6,801 nucleotides of DNA. Origin: Kiritimatiellales bacterium (GTDB taxonomy: Bacteria > Verrucomicrobiota > Kiritimatiellia > Kiritimatiellales > Pontiellaceae). The notes below the pieces were generated by a model. That model was not told the origin of the DNA. It saw nothing but the letters and a program-made list of their open reading frames with translations, and ran no database searches. Every line of letters starts with the position of its first letter. Position 1 is the first letter of the stretch. The stretch lies in the NCBI GenBank assembly GCA_030630445.1, contig DAOVNC010000196.1, forward strand, positions 1 through 6,801, in the 5' to 3' direction. Position numbers and translations under genes: made by a program. This document shows positions 1-6,328 of the stretch, one piece after another.

Positions 1-323
1 AGAAGCGGATTCATGTAGGCATAGAAAATCATTGGGATTTCGCTGCGCTCACGGATTTTTGCAACGCAATTCATCACGCCATCGAACGTTGATCCCGCCT
101 CCAGCGCGCGCGTGGCCGCCATCTGGTTTACATGGCCATCGGCCAGTGGATCTGAAAACGGCATGCCGAGTTCCACCACATCGACCCCCGCATCCTCCAG
201 CCGCAGCACAATATCCACCGTATCCTCAAGGCAGGGATCCCCCGCTCCGAGATAGGCAATAAAACCCTTCCGCCCCTGTTTTTTCAGTTCTGCAAACCTA
301 CGATCAATTCTGGTTTTTTTCAT
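1..323 (-). CDS. trpA: Tryptophan synthase alpha subunit, 5' part
   Basis: This gene encodes the alpha subunit of tryptophan synthase, which cleaves indole-3-glycerol phosphate to indole and glyceraldehyde 3-phosphate and passes indole to TrpB in the cytoplasm. The visible 107 residues match the TrpA N-terminus: KGFIAYLGAGDP at about 19-30, then VELGMPFSDPLADG at about 50-63, which holds the catalytic Glu51 and Asp62 (equivalent to Glu49 and Asp60 of the Salmonella enzyme), and YAYMNP near the edge. The usual GPxIQ after ADG is GHVNQ here; I recall VNQ from Verrucomicrobia-type TrpA, so it is probably a lineage trait. The ATG at 323 has AGGGA four bases upstream and an in-frame TAA further up. 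No trpB lies immediately upstream, so trpA starts its own unit or follows a distant gene. About 60% of the gene is beyond the left edge. Confidence 0.95.
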   Translation of the reverse strand, partial: MKKTRIDRRFAELKKQGRKGFIAYLGAGDPCLEDTVDIVLRLEDAGVDVVELGMPFSDPLADGHVNQMAATRALEAGSTFDGVMNCVAKIRERSEIPMIFYAYMNPL

Positions 324-729
324 GGATGTCCCTGCGATTGAATTTGAACAAAGCATTTTACGCAAATCGCCAACCATTGGAAGCATCGCGGCAAAAATAT
401 TCCATCAGATATCGGTTCTTCTGGGGGTTTTATGGTGGAGAAACCAACCGCTGCAGAACCGTTCTTGCTCAGGGACAAGACCATGCAGCGGATTTATAGG
501 AAGCAGCTGATGCTCCAAACGATGGAGAATCCCTTGATATATGATGGATGACCGCGAAGACACTAAGGCGCAAAGGAAAAGAAAATCTTTGTGTCTTGGC
601 GCGTGAACCGATCCTTTCAGGCTCTATTTACGTTGTAAATTATCAATCGCTACGCTCATGGGCGGTCAATTGGCCGTACTTTGCAGATCGTTGAGCTCCA
701 ATCACCACTAAAATCTACGAAGAACCTGT
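324..729. other. Non-coding gap between fic and trpA
   Basis: This 406-base stretch has no recognisable gene. It must hold the promoter of trpA (minus strand) and the 3' end of the fic transcript. I see a degenerate inverted repeat at 553-603, a short palindrome (CGGTCAATTGGCCG, with one G-T pair) near 662-675 and a small stem TTTAC/GTAAA near 627-639. No convincing terminator with a T-tract follows fic, and I cannot point to a clear promoter. Confidence 0.6.
553..603. repeat. Degenerate dispersed inverted repeat (CGCGAAGACAC type)
   Basis: The left arm CGCGAAGACAC (553-563) pairs with GTGTCTTGGCGCG (591-603) with a two-base bulge, and AAAG (572-575) can pair with CTTT (587-590) across an A-rich loop. 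From memory, this is a worn copy of a palindrome family common between genes in Kiritimatiellota, Lentisphaerota and related phyla. A half copy appears at 3572-3609. It may act as a bidirectional transcript end for fic, but it lacks a T-tract. Confidence 0.6.
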
Positions 730-1731
730 TTAATTCTCCAAAAACGTTCGGCCGCTTTCGGTCAAGCGATACTTCTGCAAACGGCTGTTTGGCTTATCAG
801 GCAGAGTCATTTGCACCAGCCCGGCTTCCATAGCCGGTCTTAAATAATCATTACTTACATGCATTCGATCTTTTAATGCCAGTATCTGCATTAGTTCCGC
901 CCGGCTCATCTCCCCGTGCAAAATTCCCAGCAAACGCTCGACTTGCGGGGTGACTTGCGGGGCGACATGCGGGGTGGCCTGCCCGCCTTCTCTCATTTTT
1001 TCCAAAACAACCTGTAGCATGAATTCAATGAATGGAGTTGATTCGGCCGCCTTTGTGCTCTCAGCAATTGCGTTATAATAGTCCTGCTGATGGGCATAAA
1101 CCATGCTCTCGATGGGAATCTGCGCAAAGAGTGGATTCCATTGAGAAAGAATCAACGTCTGCCATAGCCGTCCCATCCGCCCATTCCCATCCGAAAACGG
1201 ATGGATAAACTCAAATTCATAATGAAAGACACAGCTTTTGATGAGTGCGTGCTCCTCGCTGGTTCCCAGCCACTCGAACAGGTTACCCATCAGTTCCGGC
1301 ACACGCCCCGGCGGCGGCGCAACACGAACAACTCCTCCGGCACCGCCGACTCCGACACCGCCAGCGCGGTAATGCCCTGGCGCATCCAACAAACCAAGCA
1401 TCCATGTTTCGTGCGCTTTAAGCAGATCTCTTTGCTGGGCGGGATGCCAGTTTAGAAATTCATCGTAGGCTTTGATGGCATTGCGAACCTCCTGCACTTC
1501 ACGCGGCGGCGCAATCACGGGTTTGCCGTCAAGAATCGTGGAGATCTGTTCTTCGCTCAGCGTATTGCCTTCGATGGCCAGCGACCCATGAATCGTTTGG
1601 ATGCGGTGAATCCGCCGCAGACGCAAATCCTGAGCTTTGGCACTTAGCGCCAAAACGCCCAAAGCTTCTCCGATCTGCTCAATGAATGTGATGATTTTCG
1701 GCGTGATTTTATACGGCGGTTTGTAGCTCAT
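730..1731 (-). CDS. Fic family protein (class II, AMP-transferase)
   Basis: This 333-residue protein is a Fic-domain enzyme, a family that mostly transfers AMP from ATP to hydroxyl side chains of target proteins. The catalytic motif HPFSDGNGRMGR is complete at 177-188, with His177 as general base and Asp181 and Asn183 for metal and phosphate binding. An N-terminal inhibitory motif SLAIEGN (50-56; Ser50, Glu54) fits class II Fic proteins, which hold themselves inactive with the Glu of this helix. A flap GGVGV at 124-128 precedes the core. A linker of three A/T-P-Q/H-V repeats (252-264) leads to a winged-helix-like C-terminus (about 265-330) with a late RLTESG motif, so it may also bind DNA. 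The ATG at 1731 has CAGGAGG seven bases upstream. It is the last gene of the accessory block. Its natural target cannot be read from the sequence. Confidence 0.93.
   Translation of the reverse strand: MSYKPPYKITPKIITFIEQIGEALGVLALSAKAQDLRLRRIHRIQTIHGSLAIEGNTLSEEQISTILDGKPVIAPPREVQEVRNAIKAYDEFLNWHPAQQRDLLKAHETWMLGLLDAPGHYRAGGVGVGGAGGVVRVAPPPGRVPELMGNLFEWLGTSEEHALIKSCVFHYEFEFIHPFSDGNGRMGRLWQTLILSQWNPLFAQIPIESMVYAHQQDYYNAIAESTKAAESTPFIEFMLQVVLEKMREGGQATPHVAPQVTPQVERLLGILHGEMSRAELMQILALKDRMHVSNDYLRPAMEAGLVQMTLPDKPNSRLQKYRLTESGRTFLEN
940..975 (-). repeat. Three 12-nt tandem repeats in the fic linker
   Basis: The plus strand reads GACTTGCGGGGT, GACTTGCGGGGC, GACATGCGGGGT in direct succession. On the coding strand each unit keeps frame and gives A/T-P-Q/H-V, the hinge between the Fic core and the C-terminal winged helix. 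Tandem in-frame units of this kind can vary in number by slippage and so change linker length. Confidence 0.85.
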
Positions 1732-1805
1732 TCAAATACCTCCTGAATCGGCAATCTCAAATTGTTTTTTGATTTACTCATTTCAAACTCAATTAGTTCA
1801 AATTG
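1728..1805 (-). pseudogene. Short tail of a lost gene, overlapping the fic start
   Basis: In this frame an open stretch runs from just after a TAG (1806-1808) to a TGA at 1728-1730. It contains an ATG at 1781 giving the 17-residue peptide MSKSKNNLRLPIQEVFE. Its stop overlaps the fic start as ATGA, a layout typical of neighbouring genes in one operon. At its upstream end it runs directly into the repeat block at 1806-2064. I infer that it is the 3' end of a gene whose body was lost, possibly the SIR2-like gene whose head lies at 2065-2382, but 25 codons are too few to prove this. It could also be a chance frame or a coupling leader peptide. Confidence 0.35.
1739..1745 (-). promoter_or_regulatory. 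Strong ribosome binding site of fic
   Basis: The minus strand reads CAGGAGG seven bases before the fic ATG at 1731. It is the best Shine-Dalgarno match in the window and fixes the start. It lies inside a short upstream reading frame whose TGA overlaps the fic ATG, so fic could also be translated by coupling. Confidence 0.85.
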
Positions 1806-1813
1806 CTACAATG

Positions 1814-1856
1814 CACAGGCTGACCCCGCCGACCCCGCCGCGGGCTGACCCCGCCG
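1814..1856. repeat. CACAGGCTGACCCCGCC direct repeats, proximal cluster
   Basis: CACAGGCTGACCCCGCC is followed by GACCCCGCCG and then GGCTGACCCCGCCG, so three partial copies of one unit lie head to tail. The first copy shares CACAGGCTGACCCCG with the distal cluster at 2015, except for the last positions. Confidence 0.7.
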
Positions 1857-1940
1857 CCCGCCGCAAACTGTTCGTCGGCTTTTCCATATCAACACCTTCT
1901 CATCAACGTAGAGCATGCGTCCCGCTTGCTTCGCCCGAAA

Positions 1941-1990
1941 AGTTCCACCCCTTGAAACTTCCCCCGCCGGTTTTTCCAACCCTTGGAAAA
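1941..1990. repeat. Pair of short palindromes (TTCCA/TTGAA and TTTTCCAA/TTGGAAAA)
   Basis: GTTCCACCCCTTGAAAC (1942-1958) is an imperfect palindrome. TTTTCCAACCCTTGGAAAA (1972-1990) has perfect 8-base arms around CCC. They share one design and are joined by a C-rich spacer. I recall similar TTTTCCAA-TTGGAAAA units between genes of Pontiella-like genomes. Their function is unknown. Confidence 0.65.
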
Positions 1991-2014
1991 TCCAAAACAT
2001 CATTTTCTTAAATT

Positions 2015-2068
2015 CACAGGCTGACCCGTTTTGTTTTTAGGCTGACCCGTTTTTGACCCGTTTTCTAC
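2015..2068. repeat. AGGCTGACCCGTTTT direct repeats, distal cluster
   Basis: The unit (CAC)AGGCTGACCCGTTTT occurs at 2015, again from 2039 and in shortened form (GACCCGTTTT) from 2055, in the same direction each time. The last copy ends at the stop codon of the truncated SIR2-like frame, which marks this as the break point of that gene. Confidence 0.75.
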
Positions 2069-2382
2069 AAATCAAGAGTGGTTTCCCCAAAACTAGCCGT
2101 CTTCTCTCTGGAGCGCTCAGCGATTGCCCTATAATCACCTAGTTGACTCAGAATGTGCTCAATATGGGCATCCTCAGATAGTTGCTCTTTTATAGAACTG
2201 AGAACTATCTCGTCGTGGGCAACATCGCTAGACGCTGCTTTAGATAAGACACGATCTGTAAGCGGAAACATCAAAGGAATTCCTGCATCGAAGCTGATAC
2301 CCGCACCAAATAACCATGATTGGTTACTGGCAGCGAGGAGATCATCAAGTTGCTTTAGACTGTCATGGTTTTTTGCATTCAT
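2065..2382 (-). pseudogene. SIR2-like protein, N-terminal fragment
   Basis: The frame encodes 105 residues that look like the start of a SIR2-like domain protein, a family of NAD-binding or NAD-degrading proteins found in many phage-defence systems. SWLFGAGISFDAGIP (22-36) is the glycine-rich Rossmann loop, with GAGIS at 26-30. A complete SIR2 domain needs well over 200 residues, including the catalytic Asn and His region, none of which is present. The frame stops in the first bases of a repeat cluster at 2055-2068, so the rest has been removed. The ATG at 2382 has only a weak GAAGAG upstream. It lies 34 bases after the methyltransferase tail and in the same direction, which suggests an original operon. 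It probably no longer has enzyme activity. Confidence 0.7.
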
Positions 2383-2416
2383 AGGCTAATTCTCTTCGGT
2401 TATTAACGGCGCAAAT

Positions 2417-2590
2417 CTAAACCAACTGCTCCTGCGCGGTCATCTCCTCATACAGCTTAAACAGGTGCTCCAGGCGTTCTTCGTCGGAATTGAATTCTCT
2501 GGAGCGGTAGAGGCGGTCGACGGCTAGGTCGAGGTTGTGGTGCGCGGCGCGGAGGCCGTCGGGCATTTTATTTAACACTGCTCCGCTCAT
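2417..2590 (-). pseudogene. C-terminal tail of a MmeI-like DNA methyltransferase
   Basis: This 57-codon frame reads MSGAVLNK followed by MPDGLRAAHHNLDLAVDRLY and ends EERLEHLFKLYEEMTAQEQLV. The pattern MP-x-x-L-R-x-AH-x-x-LD-x-AVD-x-LY plus (E/R)RxEHLFxLYE is the extreme C-terminus of large class I SAM-dependent DNA methyltransferases of the MmeI or type IIG kind, which are about 900-1000 residues long. All catalytic and target-recognition parts are missing. It starts at an ATGA overlap with the stop of rhuM-fic, so ribosomes could still reach it and it may be made as a small orphan peptide. It may derive from the same lost gene as the fragment at 3750-3890. The identity rests on recalled family patterns. 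Confidence 0.6.
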
Positions 2591-3567
2591 CTTTTTCCGC
2601 CAATAAGGTTGGTGAGCATCGCGGTGATGACTTGTTTTTCCTGTGGGCGGCTTTCGGCGATCATGAGTGTCATGGCGACAAGGGCGTTGTTGGCAATACG
2701 CTTGTTGCCTTCTTTATCGTAGAGCAGTTTGTTTTTATCGGAAAAGCGGAGGAATACAGCGGCGGCAATGCGTTTATTACCATCGACAAAGCTATGGTTC
2801 TTTACGAGGAAGTAGAGCAGATGCGCGGCCTTTTCCTCAACGGATGGATAAACATCCTGTCCTCCAAAACTCTGCATGATGGCATTGAGCGAGCCATGCA
2901 GGCTCTCGTCCTTTTCCTTGCCGAACACTGCCGAGTCGCCAAACTTTCGACGCATAATATCGACCAGATGAATCGCCTCTTCGTAGCTGACTGGCTTGGC
3001 CTTGCGCCGTGACACCTTTCCGATAGCGACCCGCTGATGGTCGTAATCATCAAGCAGATCAAGCGCTCCGGCATACTCGGAGACGGTCTGCAAAAGAATC
3101 GAGGCTTCGTCGCCGGAAAGGGTTTTTCGTTTCGAAATATCGGATGCCAGCTTGAGCGTCTGCTTCAGTTCCTTAAGCCGCTTTTCATTAAGCGTATATC
3201 CCTGCACGATGTGCTGATTCAGCACATGGGTTGCCCAGATCCGGAATTCCGTACCGCGTTGTGACTTCACTCGATATCCGACGGAAATGATGACATCTAA
3301 ATTATAAAACCGAACTTTTCGCCTAACTTTACGTTTGCCCTCTTGCTGAACTACCGAGGAATCCTCGGTAGTTGCCGACTCAACCAGCTCTTCTTCCCTA
3401 AAAACATTCCGAATGTGAAGGCCAATCGTATCGGTGTCTTTATCGAATAGTAACCCCATCTGTTTTTGAGACAACCAGATGGTTTTTCGCTCCAGTTGAG
3501 CGTCCAGCTGAATAGTACCGTCCTTGCTTCTGTATAGGACAAGCTCTGTTGTTTTATTTATGTCCAT
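2587..3567 (-). CDS. RhuM family protein fused to a Fic/Doc domain
   Basis: This 326-residue protein has an N-terminal RhuM (virulence RhuM) domain, recognised by TIWLSQKQMGLLF near 30-42 and by FYNLDVIISVGYRVKSQRGTEFRIWA in the middle. Its C-terminal Fic/Doc domain carries HSFVDGNKRIAAA, with the active-site His at 258 and motif H-x-F-x-DGNKR at 258-266. Fic and Doc domains transfer AMP or phosphate to proteins. The role of RhuM is not settled; its genes are often found inside restriction-modification loci. I start at the ATG at 3567, where the RhuM homology begins (MDINKTTELVLYRS). A longer frame from 3639 adds 24 residues encoded by a dispersed repeat and is unlikely. The Shine-Dalgarno match is weak (AAAAGAA). 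The stop overlaps the next ATG by four bases. The inhibitory motif seen in the other Fic protein of this window is not evident. Confidence 0.92.
   Translation of the reverse strand: MDINKTTELVLYRSKDGTIQLDAQLERKTIWLSQKQMGLLFDKDTDTIGLHIRNVFREEELVESATTEDSSVVQQEGKRKVRRKVRFYNLDVIISVGYRVKSQRGTEFRIWATHVLNQHIVQGYTLNEKRLKELKQTLKLASDISKRKTLSGDEASILLQTVSEYAGALDLLDDYDHQRVAIGKVSRRKAKPVSYEEAIHLVDIMRRKFGDSAVFGKEKDESLHGSLNAIMQSFGGQDVYPSVEEKAAHLLYFLVKNHSFVDGNKRIAAAVFLRFSDKNKLLYDKEGNKRIANNALVAMTLMIAESRPQEKQVITAMLTNLIGGKR
3349..3373. repeat. 25-nt perfect palindrome inside rhuM-fic
   Basis: AACTACCGAGGA (3349-3360) and TCCTCGGTAGTT (3362-3373) are exact reverse complements around one base. On the coding strand the site specifies ATTEDSSVV, a stretch I recall in other RhuM proteins, so protein constraint may explain part of it. 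The transcript could fold into a 12-bp hairpin only if some central pairs open to form a loop. Confidence 0.9.
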
Positions 3568-3571
3568 TCTC

Positions 3572-3609
3572 GGTTCTTTTCTTTTGTGCTCCCTGCGCGC
3601 TCTCGTGGC
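3572..3609 (-). repeat. Half copy of the CGCGAAGACAC dispersed repeat, upstream of rhuM-fic
   Basis: Read on the minus strand, the sequence GCCACGAGAGCGCGCAGGGA and the following GCACAAAAGAAAAGAACC align with the left arm and A-rich centre of the element at 553-580. The second arm is absent. The copy ends five bases before the chosen rhuM-fic start, so it supplies the region where the ribosome binding site should be. The 24 extra residues of the longer reading frame come from it. Confidence 0.55.
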
Positions 3610-3629
3610 CAACATCTCCCGTTCCCCGC

Positions 3630-3749
3630 AGACAGGCAAGATGCCTATCCTACTTTCTTTTCCTCGATGACATCAAAGTAGGACAGGCTTCCAGCCTGTC
3701 TGCCATCGTTCGGCTCTGCGGGATTAGACAGGCTGGAAGCCTGTCCTAC
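3630..3749. repeat. Dispersed GACAGGCTGGAAGCCTGTC palindromes, three copies
   Basis: A 24-nt arm at 3678-3701 and its exact reverse complement at 3726-3749 flank a 24-nt spacer. Each arm is itself a near-perfect palindrome built on GACAGGCT/AGCCTGTC. A diverged third copy, GACAGGCAAGATGCCTATCC, starts at 3631. I recall this family as abundant in Kiritimatiellota-like genomes, where it often enters annotated proteins as QASSLS or QAGSLSY; both appear here in the composite frame at 3645-3992. Confidence 0.85.
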
Positions 3750-3890
3750 ATTCTTAAACCAAACCTTTTTCTTCAGCAGGACTTCGCCCAGTTCCTTTGC
3801 CAGATTCAACTGTCCGTTTTTCAAGCGGGCCACCGTCGCCTTCGGCGTATTATACGCCAGCAGCAGCTCATGGATAAACTCGTCGTTCGA
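3750..3890 (-). pseudogene. Probable N-terminal fragment of a MmeI-like DNA methyltransferase
   Basis: The 47 codons read SNDEFIHELLLAYNTPKATV, then ARLKNGQLNLAKELGEVLLK and KKVWFKN. FIHxLLLAYxTPKAT followed by NLAK-x-x-GEVxxKKKxxFK is a pattern I recall at the start of type IIG or MmeI-like DNA methyltransferases. No SAM-binding or NPPY catalytic motif is present. The piece begins after a repeat hairpin and ends exactly at the first base of the next palindrome, so both borders are repeat junctions. The C-terminal tail of such an enzyme lies on the other side of rhuM-fic at 2417-2590, in the same direction. The assignment is from memory of the family and would need a profile search. Confidence 0.5.
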
Positions 3891-3910
3891 CGGCGGGTTG
3901 CCACTTCGTT

Positions 3911-3928
3911 GCTGTCGGATACGACAGC
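3911..3928. repeat. Perfect hairpin GCTGTCG-GATA-CGACAGC
   Basis: Seven-base arms pair perfectly around GATA. The flanking CAGCCTGTCT and CTCGGCTCT (to about 3949) echo the arm and spacer of the palindromes at 3690-3717, so it appears to be a diverged relative of the same repeat family. It lies within the composite frame at the join between the gene head and the methyltransferase-like piece. Confidence 0.75.
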
Positions 3929-4110
3929 CTGTCTCGCAAGCTCGGCTCTCCACCAACCGCTTCACATTCACCGCTACTTCCGCATACTTCATAAAATCCC
4001 CGTCCACCCAGAAAAACGCACAACCTAAGAATGGTTTGAGACTTTACCTGCTTGCCCAAGATGAAACAAAGCAAATCAGAACAAATGCCGATGCGCTTGG
4101 TGACCCATGC

Positions 4111-4146
4111 AAAGAAAAAGGCCGCACCGAAGAGTCGGCGCGGCCT
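4111..4146 (-). terminator. Rho-independent terminator of nrfHA
   Basis: On the minus strand a stem AGGCCGC/GCGGCCT (4140-4146 with 4119-4125) with an inner CCGA/TCGG stem and a small loop is followed by TTTTTCTTT (4111-4119). It lies 24 bases after the nrfA stop, which is the normal position for the operon end. It also separates nrfHA from the accessory block downstream. Confidence 0.9.
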
Positions 4147-4169
4147 GTGGGTTTCCCTGGTGCAGAAAG

Positions 4170-5589
<1,420 letters not shown>

Positions 5590-5597
<8 letters not shown>

Positions 5598-6102
5598 GGT
5601 TTTTCCTTTCCCTTTTTACTCCGCGATCTGCCCCGCCAATGCCCGTCGGCAACGCACCGTGGCCAACCGATGCATGGCAATGGATGCAGCTGACTGCATC
5701 CGGGTTGGTTATATCTCTCTTGAATAGTTCATGAACCATATCGTCGTGGCACTCCACACAGTTGTGCTGCAGAATTCGGCTATTCTTTTCCTTGATCATG
5801 ATGGGTTCCTGAAACTCCTGCGTCGTGAAAGCCTTGGAGTGGTGGTAGCCGTTCTCGGCCTTGGCGATGTATTTGGCAATGAAGGTGTGCGGTAGGTGGC
5901 AGTCGACGCATCCGGCCACGGCGTGGTGGCTCGACTTCTGCCATGAATCATATTGGGGCGTCATGATATGGCAGTTCATGCAAGCTTTGGGATCGGTGCT
6001 GAAATAGGACAGGCCCTCGGCATACTTGAAAGTGAATGCCCCGGTTCCAATCAGCAGCCCGAGCAGAACAGCCAGTATCGTTGCCTTTTTATTCAGAACC
6101 AT
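5590..6102 (-). CDS. nrfH: Tetraheme quinol dehydrogenase NrfH (NapC/NirT family)
   Basis: NrfH takes electrons from membrane quinol and passes them to NrfA, forming a membrane-bound complex. The 170-residue protein has one N-terminal membrane helix (about 8-25) and four heme sites: CMNCHIM (41-47), CVDCH (65-69), CVECH (115-119) and CIHCH (139-143). The first is the CxxCHxM form that gives the unusual Met-ligated heme in Desulfovibrio NrfH. I start at the ATG at 6102 because AAGGGG lies five bases upstream and the protein then opens directly with the charged residues and helix; a longer frame from 6153 adds 17 residues with no signal features. It is the first gene of nrfHA, and its TGA lies inside the nrfA start (ATGAGTGA). 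No cytochrome c maturation gene is in the window. Confidence 0.95.
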
Positions 6103-6328
6103 TTTTACCCCTTGATAAGCAACTCTGCGACAAGACGAAGCGGATATTCCCAAGTATTATGCTCACATTACGCATGTTTTATTTTTGGAGAGTGCCGCAT
6201 CCACGCAGACTTTGGAAGCGGGAACTTGAAAAATACCAAATTAGAATTGAATTTCATTAAGAAGCCCCGTTACTCTCCCGAAATTTACATGGGCGAGCAC
6301 CGTCTATCTCGCCATAAAGGGGAATTTT
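6103..6328. promoter_or_regulatory. Divergent intergenic region between nrfH and fucosidase
   Basis: These 226 bases must carry promoters for both directions. On the minus strand a CATAAT (6156-6161) is a possible -10 box for nrfHA, but I see no convincing -35. The middle (6220-6260) is AT-rich. Just before the fucosidase gene a stem GGCGAG (6292-6297)/CTCGCC (6308-6313) could form a leader hairpin three bases upstream of the AAAGGGG ribosome binding site (6316-6322). I do not see a clear FNR or NarL-type palindrome. Confidence 0.4.

Larger units (their letters stand above)
1806..2064. other. Non-coding block of mixed short repeats
   Basis: This stretch separates the SIR2-like head from fic. 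Both ends carry the word CACAGGCTGACCC (from 1814 and from 2015), directly repeated about 200 bases apart, each followed by further partial copies. Between them are two consecutive near-palindromes (1941-1990) and a region around 1865-1935 in which I recognise nothing. A 65-codon frame on the minus strand covers most of it, but it is rich in repeat-encoded Gly, Ala and Arg and has no family resemblance that I can see, so I do not call it a gene. Confidence 0.6.
3645..3992 (-). pseudogene. Composite frame: gene head plus repeats plus methyltransferase fragment
   Basis: One unbroken frame of 115 codons is made of unrelated pieces. It opens MKYAEVAVNVKRLVE, preceded by GGGGA four bases before the ATG at 3992, so it looks like a genuine gene start; it faintly resembles the start of primosomal helicase PriA, which I hold only loosely. 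Next comes a repeat hairpin (3911-3928). Residues specified by 3750-3890 follow and resemble a methyltransferase N-terminus. The frame then runs through the palindromes at 3678-3749 (GQASSLS and QAGSLSY) and ends at TAG, 3645-3647. An in-frame ATG at 4007 would add five residues. I regard it as a relic assembled by repeats and not a functional protein, though transcription and translation remain possible. Confidence 0.5.

Noticed and set aside
32..262. A 76-codon plus-strand frame at the left edge
   Set aside because: It is antisense to trpA, whose catalytic motifs are clear on the other strand.
624..659. An 11-residue minus-strand frame (MSVAIDNLQRK) between fic and trpA
   Set aside because: It is too short, with no ribosome binding site and no neighbour that would explain it.
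1806..2003. A 65-codon minus-strand frame in the repeat block
   Set aside because: It has no convincing ribosome binding site and its residues come from the repeats and palindromes.
3568..3639. Longer N-terminus for RhuM-Fic starting at 3639
   Set aside because: The 24 extra residues are encoded by a half copy of a dispersed repeat, and RhuM homology begins at the Met encoded at 3567.
3630..3749. Possible CRISPR array from three similar 24-nt units
   Set aside because: The units alternate in orientation, one is strongly diverged, and spacing is irregular (24 bases on each side, but in a palindromic arrangement), so this is a dispersed palindrome family and not an array of direct repeats.
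3549..4028. A 159-codon frame on the plus strand across the repeat region
   Set aside because: It reads through palindromes and opposite the composite frame, has no family resemblance, and shows Cys- and Leu-rich low-quality composition.
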